A program made the position numbers and the translations under genes. Below the pieces are notes generated by a model that saw only the letters and a program-made list of their open reading frames with translations, was not told the DNA's origin and did not search any database. Of a stretch of 64,000 nucleotides of DNA, positions 1 to 12,800 are shown piece after piece. Source of the DNA: Ascidia mentula (taxonomy: Eukaryota; Chordata; Ascidiacea; Phlebobranchia; Ascidiidae); the NCBI GenBank assembly GCA_947561715.1, contig OX387202.1, positions 20,969,001 through 21,033,000 of the forward strand. Reading direction: 5' to 3'. How positions within the stretch are numbered: the first letter of the stretch is position 1; every line of letters begins with the position of its first letter.

Positions 1-560
1 AGTCTAGTTACAAATTCGTTGCAAGCAATTGGTCACACAGCTTAAAGAAGAAAATAAAAATATTATCGTACAAAGTACATTTCGTAAATATTTAAAATAT
101 TTGAATTTTTTATCAAACATAGAAACTTGGGGTGTTTCAAAATCATGTCGTTTGCATCTGACTACCAAATGTTTTTAATTGCTTCCCCGCCAACATAAAA
201 TTTAACCCTTTCTGATGTAACGCGAAACATTCTATTACAATGTTGTTAACAAAACGACTCTGCCCAAAGCATTTCATTCTTTCACTTATATTTAGCATGT
301 TGCCCATAGTGGAAGAAACTATGGCTTAAAATTTGTGTATGTTGCAACAGCGTTCAGATGACAATGAAAAGGAGATCGACTTAATCTACAAGAGGAACCC
401 AATCTTCAGGCAATCAAGCGAACCTTTAAGAACCCCTTTGCTATCCCTTGCATACGAACAGGTGACCCTGCAATTATTACAACTATCCGTCCCAGAATCC
501 AATGCTAACGCAAACTTACCAGTGCTGCAAGTATCCACGTGGTTGTCATAAAACGGAAAA
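1..560 (+). repeat. Chimeric copy of downstream MYO10 intron/exon sequence
   Basis: Bases 1-80 and about 181-245 closely repeat 11525-11655 (myosin intron 29). Bases about 236-560 closely repeat 9256-9578 (intron 24, exon 25 and the start of intron 25). The order is inverted relative to the gene: the piece that ends the 9.26-11.66 kb interval comes first and its beginning comes second. That is what a head-to-tail tandem duplication junction of this interval would look like. It could be a real rearrangement or an assembly join. Confidence 0.8.
351..461 (+). pseudogene. Displaced copy of MYO10 MyTH4 exon 25
   Basis: A 111-bp, 37-codon phase 0-0 copy of the exon at 9377-9487 lies upstream of the motor-domain exons. 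It keeps the acceptor (ttgcaacag) and the donor (CAG|GTGACC). It is open and differs from the 9.4-kb exon by only a few substitutions, for example Thr for Ser in the RTPLL segment. If spliced in it would add 37 residues of MyTH4-type sequence to the motor without shifting the frame, which is unlikely to be functional. I regard it as a duplicated, non-functional exon. Confidence 0.7.
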
Positions 561-874
561 CGATTTTTCTTTTTAGCTCGGCACTTGTGGTGTTGTGTAA
601 ACAAACTGTCCAAATGTTTGTGTAAATCTGTCTTGCGTCATTAAAGCTTTGAACAGTCCTGACCGTGTTACTCAGCACTTGCGGATCTACGTAAGCATGA
701 ATCAGCAATTCGTTCCCACAGTCACGCGTCAACATTTGAACAAGAATAAATATCATATTCAGCTCAAACGCCAACGTTTTAAAGAGTTACCCGTCTATAT
801 ATATATACTATGTTAATGAGAAGTTCCAAAAAATGCACACAATTTTCTTTGTATTACATCCTGTGCAACTATAG

Positions 875-3800
875 TCGAGCCCATGAAATACTATATTCCT
901 TGTATGCCTGCGACTTACGTGACTCCCTTTCTGTGGCGCTCTACTCCCAATTATTCCGTTGGATAATCTCGAAGGTGAATCACCGCATCAAGGGACCGGA
1001 CGACTTCCATTTCATCGGAATTCTCGATATTTTCGGATTCGAAAACTTCTCGGTAACGAAGTTGCTTTGATTGTATGAAGAAAAAGTCCTTCTTGTTTAA
1101 CATGTTTTTATTGCAACCGAAGTTACGTCTGCCATCCGGCGAGGGTTGCCACAAGAACAGTTCCTTTAAATTAACAATACATGTCAGCTAGAGTTACACT
1201 GCAGTTGCTATAATTGCTCAAAAACCAGGAGCGTTTCGTTTCAAGTCTAAATTACAAACGTTTTTTTATGCATTTTTAAAGCCCAGAAACGTGGACATAT
1301 AAGTTTGTTTTACTAAAGGGTTGCTTGGTTACTTTCTAATTCAAGATATACATTATTTATTCTTGTTGCATCAATGTATTGTGTGAGAAAGTACTGAAAT
1401 CTTTGCAATCATTCAGTCACCTTCTATCGCCGGGTCTACATGTGTTGTTTTCAGGTGAATCGTTTCGAGCAATTCTGCATCAACTTTGCAAACGAAAAAC
1501 TACAGGAATTTTTTAACCGGCACATTTTCAGCTTGGAACAAATCGAATACAACAAGTGAGTCTTCGTAAAACATCACTTACTGCATTGGACAGCACAAAT
1601 TAATGCAACAAAAAATGGAAACCATGCAATCTTCCCATTCCCCTCCACTTGTTATTTAAATTAATTAAGGACCTAAAAAACCTTTTCTGTATTTTTTTTC
1701 TTTACATTTTTCACTTTTTCGCCTGTATTTTATATCTTCGGTCGTGGTAATATTTGTGGGGAATAACCTTTCGCTTTATCTTAACATACCACGTTGGGAC
1801 TCGAACCCTTGCTATCCTGCACACAAAACCTAGTAAATTTGTTCACTTATTTGTTGGGGTTTAGTGATTTCAATCCCAACCATTTTATAATCGTTTTTAA
1901 CTACACCGGGATTCGAACCCAGGATATCCTGGCCATGAATCCCGATCAGGTTCCTACTGGTATATGAGTTGGGCGCTTGACCAATGTTGCCACCATTTCA
2001 CAATCTTCCACTTTACAGGGAAGGTATAGATTGGTGCGACGTCCAGTGGTCAGATAACAGTGAGTGTCTCGACCTGGTGGAGAAAAACCTCGGTTTGATG
2101 TCACTTATTAACGAGGAGAGTTGATTTCCGAAAGGAACGGACAAATCCCTGCTGCAGAAACTCCACAACTAAACGTGCACAACTTTCTCAACAACGCGGT
2201 ATTTCGAGTTTAAAGCACTAGTGTCCGCTTTGTTACGTCACAACTTCCTTAACAACTCGGTATCTCGAGTTTAAAGCACTAGTGTCCGCTTTGTTACGTC
2301 ACAACTTTAACTCTGTTTTTTTTCGCAGAAAAATCCCTTCTACGTGAAACCTCGAATGACCGGAAACCAGTTCGGGATTCGACATTACGCTGGGGAGGTA
2401 AGGGTTGAGGCTGGGTTGAGGTTGGGTTGAGGCTGGGTTGAAGTTGAAGTTGGATTAAGGCTAGGTTGAGATTGGGTATTCCCAAACCATTTTGCTTGAT
2501 GAGTTCGTGGGTGATGGCTAACTTAATATTGCAGGTTCTCTACAATATCGATGGCTTTCTGGAGAAAAACCGCGATACATTTCGTGATGATTTACTCGGC
2601 TTGTTGAAGGATTCCAGGTATATATTTTAACTAATTTAATTATCTAAAAAAAAAACTCGTGACATTATTTTTCATAGCTGTGATCTTATCTACGACATGT
2701 TTGAGAAAGTTCGGGGAACTTCGGAAGACTCCGGGAAAGGTCGGAAAAAGCAGTCAGCCGTAACAGCAAGTGGTCACTTTAAAGTAAGTTCTCTTTTTAC
2801 AGTTGAAGTTAATTTGGATTTTCCATACATTTAACAATTTGACAGAAATCCCTCCACGCTTTAATGGAAAGACTTTCATCTGCAAGTCCGTTCTTCGTGA
2901 GATGCGTGAAACCAAATGTGGAGAAGGAACAAGGAAATTTAATGCACATAATATACGCAAATAAACATAAATATTAACAATCACAATCCCGTTCAAAAGC
3001 AACAAAAATATCAGCAGAAGTCGCCGCGATCAGAAAGTTTGTAACAAACTTGTTATTCACCACTAGGTGGAGGAGAACTTCAACCCCGGGGTCGTTCTAA
3101 ACCAACTTCGTTATTCGGGAATGTTGGAAACTGTGAGAGTGAGGAAGGCTGGCTTTCCGGTCAGGCGGTTGTACAAAGACTTTCTTGACAGGTGGGTCAC
3201 GTGACTATCTAGAACTGGTCTGTGATCCAGGTCTGTGATTGGTTGTTGCTTTCACGCGACATGGATCTAGTAATAACTAAAAATTCATGTGTAGAAATTT
3301 CCTCCACTTTCGACCATTTAAAATGTGCATGTTGGACCACAAATCATGCATTAAGTCACACCAGTCTCTGTCGCTTAACTGCTAAATGTTTTGACCATTA
3401 AGATACGGAATGATTTGCGCTCTGTCGTCATCCAACGAACCACGTGATCACAGCAAGGAAGTTTTGAACTTGGTTGACCCCGAAGGGACGAATTGGAGAC
3501 TCGGAAATACAAAGGTGGGATTTGAAAAGTATTTGCCGTCTTGGTTTAAGTCGCGAACCGCTGGCAGATCTTTCACTCAAGGGTCTTATGCGAAAACCCT
3601 GCGTAACCGCGCAATTGCCTCGAACAATGTTTACATTCTGTGTTATTTTTATTGATAATGACGTAACGTTGGATATTTTAACTCTGCAGGCGTTCATGAA
3701 GGAAATTCTCGAACAAAAGTTGGAAAAGGCGCGATTTGAAAAGGTGTCACGTGCCGCTATTATCATCCAATCAGTGATGAGAGCTGTAGCGGCGCGAAAA

Positions 3801-6800
3801 TACTTTCTTCGCCTGAAGAAGAACATCGTACACACACAACGATTCGTGCGAGTAAGCAATTTTTATGATTTCTGTGGGTTCAAGTATCGCGATCGAATGC
3901 ATGCCAATATTATGGAACAACAACGACACCAAGTGGCGTAAAATATTACTTGGCCTAACGCGAAACACAGTGAGGTTTTTTTAATTGTCTGGGAGTCCCC
4001 AAAGTAAAAGAAGTAAATACCAACGTTTCTTACTATGGTTAACGTTATCAATTTATTTGTTCTGTTCTCGTGTGCCTGTCGCACAAAAAGTTTACAGACA
4101 AATTCAGTGCCTTCATATCTTTTGTGAAACCCTAGTTTTTTGGGGGTCTGCATAAAAACTTGTTTGTTATTTTCCCGCCATTATTCAGGGGTTTGTTGCG
4201 CGGAGGAAGTTCAAACGAGTTCACAAGGCGATCATCACAATGCAGAAATTCGAGAGAGGAAGGAAAGCAAGAAAATTATTCAAACTTCTTCTCGCAGAAA
4301 AACGAGAGGGAGAGAAAAAGGGCGGAGGCGACGATCGTCTTCCAAAAATACACGAGAGGGCGGGCAGCCCGGAAGATGTTTAAGGTAGGATGTTGCTGTT
4401 TTTGGATGGTTTCAATGCATAAATTGTTGGTAGTTTAATACAGGATTACACAATCCATGTGTGTCATATTAGTTGTCACATGCCAAACATTTGTGTGACC
4501 TCTTTTCAGTGATTGATGCTTGCTGGCAAGGAAACTTGACGCAACATTGTTGGACAACATACTATCAATGACCACACTTGGAGTTTACGATTTTCTACTT
4601 AAAATACTAAATACACCCAAAGCACTGTCACTTTGTGTAAAAAGTCATTGTGTGCATTTGATGATACGATTTCCATGGCAACCTTCATGTTTACACCTTC
4701 CCATTGTTTAGATCCTGCTTGAAAAACACAGACAACTCAAGGCTCTTAAGGAACAAATGGAAAGGGAGAGGAAACAGAGGGAGGAACAGGTTTGTCCGTC
4801 CCTTACTTTCCTTTTACCCCCCAGCGTTTATAAATTTAAAGGTCACAATAACATTGTGTAAGAATCCTGGAACAGAACGGTTTCCTCCACTTTTATGAAT
4901 TTCCACATAAATTGTTTGGCTAATATTTAAAGTTTGACTTTGTGTTTGCAATAAGTTTGTTGAGGTATCAAAAGTTGGGCGAATTGTTCTCAAAAATTAG
5001 GTTTTTTGAATAAACTAAGACAAGAAAATGGTTTCTGTAGGCGCGCTTGGAACGGGAAAGACTTACGAGGGAGGAAGAAGAAAAAAGGCGAAGAGAGAAA
5101 CAGGAACAAGAGGTGGTAAAAAAAACCTTAAAATTGTGTGGTTTCTTGCATAGAAGGAAAAGTTACCTTTCCTGTGTTGATTGTTTGAAGAAACCCAGAC
5201 ACCAAATTGCTTTAAATCTCAAAAGTCTGATTTTTACAGTGGAAATACTGAAAAGATTTATTTTAGCAATTGGTTGACATGTTTGTACAAGTAACACGAA
5301 AAGTGCAATATTTTCTGTGTGGTAATCATTCCCACGATACTTGGTCACTCTCTGATTATCTGGTAAAATTTCCCCTTTCCAGATGGCGAGAGAGGCTGAA
5401 ATGGCCAGGGAAGCGACGGAGAACGGATTGGAGGAGGACGCTGAGGGTCTTCCTTCACCCCAACCGCCCCCACCTTGTGAAAAAATGTACAGCCCCCGCA
5501 AATCCATGGATGGCGAACACGTGGGTGCTTGTGTGTGCTACGTATACGTTTTTGTAAAACAAATCTTGTTCTTTTGAAGAAAATACTTGCTTTTTGAGTT
5601 GGTTACTTTCTAACACTTGGAACTTTTAATTTAATTGTTTCTTGGTTTCCGCCAGCAAGAGATTCAAATCATATTTCTATTGTAAAAAAACAACTCGCCT
5701 ATCTCTTTGGGCAGGAATCGGCTCTTGCGTCACTCGACGCCGTCATAGATTCCGCTGACGTAGACAGTGCTTACTCAACCGTGAACAAGAGGATGCTCTC
5801 ATCAGGTGGAGAGGAGGAGCTTGATGATGAGGAACGGGAGGAGATGGAGAGGATCTTCCAACTTGAACTTGAGATCGCGCAGATGCATCGACGAAGCGAG
5901 GCCAGGGAGAGTCTTGCGCTGGAAGTGGTGAGAATAAGTGTTGTGATGTCATAATATGATTCAGAATACTGGAAGGTATTTAAGAACAATCTAAGTTGGC
6001 AAAAAACTAATCTGGTATTTTTACAAAAAAAGAATTTTTATTTGTTTTGCTGACTCTAATAATTTTTAATCAGGATCAACCTAAAGCAACCGATGAATTT
6101 GTAACGAACGTGGGTGAGGAATATTACCCCGAGGGTTTGATTCTTGATTATTTAAAGTTAATCTTTATCGTTTCTCAACTAACAACAAGTGTAAAAGGTT
6201 AATTTCAACCTTACATGGAAAAAGTTAGTAAACAAATATTTCCCCCGACCCACAGAACACACAGGATGGAATTGTTCCAGATGACGAGGAGAATTACGAA
6301 GCGGAAGACATTAAAACGTCTGATATGGACGACGGTAAGTGTTTAAACGCTTTGTTTTAAAATTTCGCAGTTTTGACACGGGGTGCTATTACTTCTTTAG
6401 CAAAGTAATGACGACATCATGTGATTTGTCGTGACGTCATCAATGTTTTTGTGTTGAATTGATGCATGGGGGTTGAACTATTGCTGGTGTTTTCAATCAA
6501 ACTTGTTGATAATGAAACATTATTCATGGGTGTTTACCCACTATAGAGAGTTATTACACTGATTCGTCGTTTGATGACGTCGATGATGACGACATGAGTG
6601 ACGATGGAACGTCCACTAGTGGCGGTATGGAGGTCGCAGAGAAGTGGAGTCCCAACGTATACTTTCATTCCTACCTCGACGTGAAGGTTAGACGGAATAA
6701 TATGTTGGACTGAGATTTCCACCTTCGTGGATCCCAGTCTTCACAACTCGCATTCGTCCAATATGTTCTCACGGCGCACTGAAATTTCGTGACGTTTTAG

Positions 6801-9800
6801 GGATGTAATAGTAATACAGTTGTTGGTATTGATCACTTCGCTTGTTACGTATCACATTGATCAGTGCAACAACTAAATGGCTCAGTTTGTTATGGAAATA
6901 AAATTCAACTCCACGTAAGTTGGCCAACAACATTTAAGCAACAAACTTGCAAACGTCACACCAACCTCTGCCACTGTGAAGATTGGTTGATATTTGAAAA
7001 CACATCATTGCACAACCTTACAACCTGTTATAGGGTGGCCTCATGAGCCAGTGGAAGAGACGGTGGTGCGTCCTGAGTAACAGCACTTTCATGATCTTCA
7101 GAAGCAAACAGGATAGTTTAAAGTGCGGCTGGCTGTTTATGAAAGCTGACAGTGGCAAAGGAACTCTGAGAGGAACTCTCCCAAGGAAGAATTGGCAGAA
7201 AAGGTTGGTGGTCGGCGATGTATTTCATATTATATTTCCGTTGTTAGTTCTACGTAGCAGTTAAGTTACACGAAGCTTGAACACTAAACAAGGTACAACA
7301 ACAAAACACTAAACAAGGTACAACAACAAATAACCAAATCCAGATGGTTCACGCTGCGCAACCAGGAGTTGAAGTTTTACGATAACGACGAAGAGAACGC
7401 CAAGTGTCGGGGGACGATCGACCTCAGTCAAATCTCCGACGTAACTGACGTCACAGAGAAAGAGAATGGCATTGACATCATTATGACGTCATCAAAAGTG
7501 CACCACCTTTCGGTGGAATCGAGCGAGGAGGCGGGGGAATGGTACAGGTGAGTTTAAATCAGAATCGCCAACGTTTGGTAAAAAGTCTTTGGATGCAGTG
7601 TGGACTTTCACTGAAAATACTGTGAAATGTTATTGAGTGGAACTTTTTTTCCGCAGCATGTTGATGAAGATTGTATCGAGCACGGAGAAAGAGATAGCAA
7701 ACATGGAAAGCGAGTTCGCAAATCCGAAGAACGCTCTGATGACGGTCGACGGTCAAACCGTTACCCAGGCAACCGCAACATCTGTGTCAGGTGACTCTCG
7801 TGTATTTTCACAAGTTGGCAGTTTCTCTTGAGGGAGAGGACGTTACAATACAAATAGGTTTTGGGAGTTCTGGCACTGATTTTAATCTCAGGAATCGGAT
7901 ACATTATGGATGCTACATTAGAACCAATTACTCCTATCGTGGCATCGTGGCGACAAGATGTGAATAATATTAAGTGGTTTGTGACTGCAGGAAAGTCGAA
8001 CACGTTCACTGTGACGACATCGCAACGTGTTTGCACTTTCGCGAGTGATTCGGGGGAGGAAATGCATCACTGGATCACTTTACTCAATGAGAGCAAGAAC
8101 ACAGCAAGTTCAGGCGACTCGGTACGTGTTAAACAGACAGAAACCAAATCCCATTTGACTTCAGGTTTTATAATGATTGCTTCACAATTGGTCACAAATC
8201 AAAACGACAAAGTGAATTTTTAGAAAAATTACACAATAAGTTTTGTCAAGAAAATAAAAGTCAGTAACACTTAACTCAATACATATTTTCTTTGTGGTAA
8301 GGGAACTCTTCAGGCTCGCCCACAATCTAAAATATTGTTAATAAACTTAAAGGCTGGCCACGATTCTTTCATACAGCAAGGTTGGTTGCTTAAAACATCT
8401 TACGAGAAGCAGAAAGTGAGTCACCAACGTCGGTGGTTCGTTCTGAAACCAAACGCGATCGAATATTTCAAGAACAGCAACCGCGATGCCCAGAAGATCG
8501 GGTCGATGGGACTCAACAGTCTCTGTGTTGTCACCTCACCGGACGAGAACGTCTTTGTAAGTCCCTGGTGTATGTAGGAGTAAAAGTGAGCTTTTGTGTG
8601 TTTACTAGAGATGAACACTTGTTAAATCGAACCTCGCTGTGAGATCCTGTATAGCTGGACGATTCCGTCTTACCATGTAAAACACGTAACACTTAAAATC
8701 ATAAAACGAATGTAATAAAGTTTAATAATATGTATGTTGCCTACACAAAAAGCACTTGTTTAAACAGGATCAGTCTGGTATAACACAAGGGAAATATACG
8801 TTGATTCCTTTAAGCATGTGATTTTTTGTGTAATATTACTGAACATTGACCGGCAGCTGTAGTTTCGATCCACACTTTTTATACTAGAAGTTACGCCACC
8901 TCTATTTCACTACAGACGCAGACAGGTTTGTGGGAGATTGTGGTGTACGGGAGGAAGCACACCCTCCGACTCAGCACGGAGGTAGAGGAAGACGCGAACA
9001 TCTGGAGCAGTGAGATCCAGGCTATGATAGATGGACAACCTCTGATTATCACCAAAACAAAGATCCTAATGGACAAGATCAAGGTACAGAAGTGTAGAAT
9101 TGAAACTGAGCTTATTGCTTGGAGTAATCTGCTTTCAGGGCAACTGCTTCGATCTAATATGTCGGTGATGTGTCTGGTGATTATCTTGCCACTTAGGTAG
9201 CCAGGCGAAAAGCTTATTGCATTGAAATTACCTGCTTAAAAAACACATCAGGAAATATTATTACAATGTTGTTAACAAAACGACTCTGCCCAAAGCATTT
9301 CATTATTTCACTTATATTTAGCATGTTGCCCATAGTGTATGAAAATATGACTAAAAATTTGTGTATGTTGCAACAGCGTTCAGATGACAATGAAAAGGAG
9401 ATCGACTTAATCTACAAAAGGAACCCAATCTTCAGGCAATCAAGCGAGCCTTTAAGATCCCCTTTGCTATCCCTTCCATACGAACAGGTGACCCAGCAAT
9501 TATTACAACTATCCGTCCCAGAATCCAATGCTAACGCAAACTTAATAGTGCTGCAAGTATCCATGTGGTTGTCATAAAACCACGATGACGTCAACATCAT
9601 CTTACCCGAACTATCTGTGACGTAACATTGCTCACATTGTTGTGTTGCTTACGAACCAAGTTGATTATTCCAAAAAAAATATGAAAGTATTGGTTTCGCT
9701 ACTTAGAAAAAAAAGGTATAGAAATCATAATCAACCGATGTTTGCTCACAGGTGCCCTCTCGTGACGACCACTACACGTTGAGGGACGAGGCTGTGAGGA

Positions 9801-12800
9801 TTTTTAACGTCCTCCTTCAAATGGAAGAACGGACTTTTCAGAACATTGAGGAGGAAGCGAAATCACTCCAGGTAAAAAAACTGAAAAAATTGTTTTTAAA
9901 TTTTGCTTTTTGATATTTCTCGAATTCCCGCCTGTAATTTAGTTTCCTCCCCTATATATTTGCACATGTTATGACGTTTGTCAGGTAATTGTGGATCTTC
10001 CTTTGCAATGAGTGGGGAATGATGTTCACATATCACAATTTATATCAAAGTTTTACTTGACGTCAATCAGCATTCAAAACAGACAATCAAAAAGCATTGC
10101 GACACCGTCCAGCCAACAAACCATCTATCTGTTCGTTTCAGGCGATCATGCGAGTGTGCCACGGCTCCAAGCTATTCCAGGACGAGCTTTACCTCCAATT
10201 AATCAAACAAACCGCCATCTACACCCTCCAACTCACCACAGACGAGCAAATGTGTGACCAGCTTCATGTGACGTCATGTCCGCATTACTGGCATCTCATA
10301 GCTTGTATGTGTTGCGCGTACCACCCATCACGTCCTGTGCTGTCTTACCTGAAGCTGCATCTAAAGAGGTATGACGTCACCAAAGTGTGTAAATAACTTG
10401 GTTATCCAATGTAGAGTTCGCGGAACCCTTAACACAAAAGGTTTACTAAATTTGGGGGTTCTTGGTTAAGTTAAACAATCGTTCTAGGTTTCGCAGACGA
10501 AAATTTTGTGAATATCTGATCTGAGCGCTAATTCTAAAACATCTCTAATCCCACTTTTGTTGGTAAACCAGAATTTATTGCTTGCCTCAATGCTTTGTAT
10601 TTGCAGTGAATTTGAAACGAAATGCTCGTTTAATGAGAGATAAGCCAAGAAATATCTTAAGCTTTCACGCCCACCGACGATTTTGCCGGGCAAAACTGGT
10701 GGGGCGTGCGCCACTGAGAAGCACTTGCTACTAAGCAGTAGTTTTGCATTACAGCGGGTCGGGTTATCTTACCTCAAGCTGTTGACTGCACACAAATGTG
10801 CCATAAGATGCCTGGGAATCTGTACAGTAATGATTATTCGGGGATCCTTTTCACCGTTTGTTTATTAACATCCGTTATCAGGGTACAAGAGCGATTTCCT
10901 GGTACTCTTGGTGGAGCTTATGCTGAGTTCGGTGAAAATGCGCTGAGTCAGCAGACGTCACGTCGACGTGAGATGGTTCCTTCCATTGCTGAGATTTGTG
11001 CTGTGCTGGAGATGAGGGACCTGGTCACTGTGATTAACTGCTATGGTGGCGCAACATGCGAAATCTACATTAACTCTTTCACCACTGCTGGAAAGGCAAG
11101 TAGAGCATTGCTGCAAATTGTAATGTCGAACACTCGGAAGTATTTCTTGTATAATTTTGAATTGTATTTTCTTCTGATGATCTGGTTTTGTTGGTTGGTG
11201 GCAAACATGCTTCTTTTTCAATATTTGTTATTAAATTATGTTCTGCATTTTTATGTGTTCAGAAGCGTATCGTTGTTTTAGTTACAAAATATTTTTACTT
11301 TAAATTAGAGGAGTTACTTTAGACAGTTTACGTCCAACTTTGGTGTTCAGGTTGTCCAGAAACTCTAGAATGGAATGAACGTGGAAGGGAATAAGAACAC
11401 GTTCGCATTATTCGAACACAAGGGCGATGTTGACAGAGCGATTGAACCAAACACTTTCCTCGCTGATATCGTTGCAAAGTTCGAACAGTAAGTTGCCGTT
11501 CGAACTTTTTTACTTGATTTGAGAAGTCTAGTTACAAATTCGTTGCAAGTAATTGGTCACACAGCTCAAAGAAGAAAATAAAAATATTATCGTACAAAAG
11601 TAGATTTTCGCATCATGTAATTTAACCCTTTCTCATGTAACGCGAAACATTCGAATTCAAACAGAACAAACTCGGAATCACAAACGAATCCGGATAGTGG
11701 CGGTAAGGATTCGGAATGGGTATTCTACTTCAAACTTTACTGTGTGTTCGATCCGATTGATGCACGGGAAGACTCAATCGAATATCACTTCGTTTACGAA
11801 GACGTGAGTCGGGAGTTTCTCTGTTTCCATTCAGTGATTTTAGTTTTTTTGATTGAAAACTTGCCTCGGTTGATTCTGTCGTCATGGTAACCTGGCATCC
11901 AACGCGGATTTCACGAAGCCGTAGAATTCCTTACATGAGCTACTGGACACCTTAAATCGTCTGGGTTCCTTCTCAACTCAAATAACTTTGGCGAAAAAAT
12001 TTCGGGAAACACTGACCTTGAGTGCTTGACTTAAAATAAATATTTTACTCATTTTTGTATTTTGTATTTTCTAAACGCAGGAGTTTCCAATGCAGGAAAT
12101 AAATTTCATACAACCTCTAGCTTCCTTAAAAAACATTAACTCAGAACTTCCCTAATGTTGCAGGTCCACGAACAAGTGATACAGGGACTTTACCCTCTAT
12201 CTGATGACGTATTGAAAGATATCGCAGCTTTAAGGTTGCAATTCGCTGAAGGAAATTACCATCAAATCAATATTGAGTAAGTTTATTTAAGTGGAGCCGA
12301 AACTTTATCTTCATTGCTTCGTTCCGTTTAACCAACAAAAAGCATAAAAATATAAAAATGCCAATGGATTTTCAAGACTCCTTTTGCGAATATAAAACAT
12401 GGATTCTTTTTCCAGTGCTGACATCGGCAAATATTATCCAATCAACAAGTTGATGGCCGCTTACGAGATCACAAACGAAAGCGAAGACTTCTACTTCAAA
12501 CGAACCGATTCTTTCCCGAATGAATTAAATGCAAACTCAATGCCAGCCAAGAAACGTTCTGTGAGTAAAGGTTTTTATTCGGTCTCAATTTGATTTTTTC
12601 GATAATTAAGACGTTTTCATAAATTACTTAAAATTCCAAACTCGCCACGTAGATCTGCCCCACTTCGAACACATCCTTTCATCCCATGCTAGTTATCCGT
12701 TCCCATGGGGGCCTGACTCGATAAACTGTGGTTTTATCGGTGCCTGTGCCATTTTATTCCGCATATTTATTGTTCACACGCGTTCAAGTCGTTTTTGTTC

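Noticed and set aside
10680-10800. LSYLKL-like frame resembling the end of the neighbouring MyTH4 exon
   Set aside because: Only a few residues match and there is no splice support; likely coincidence or a very old exon fragment.
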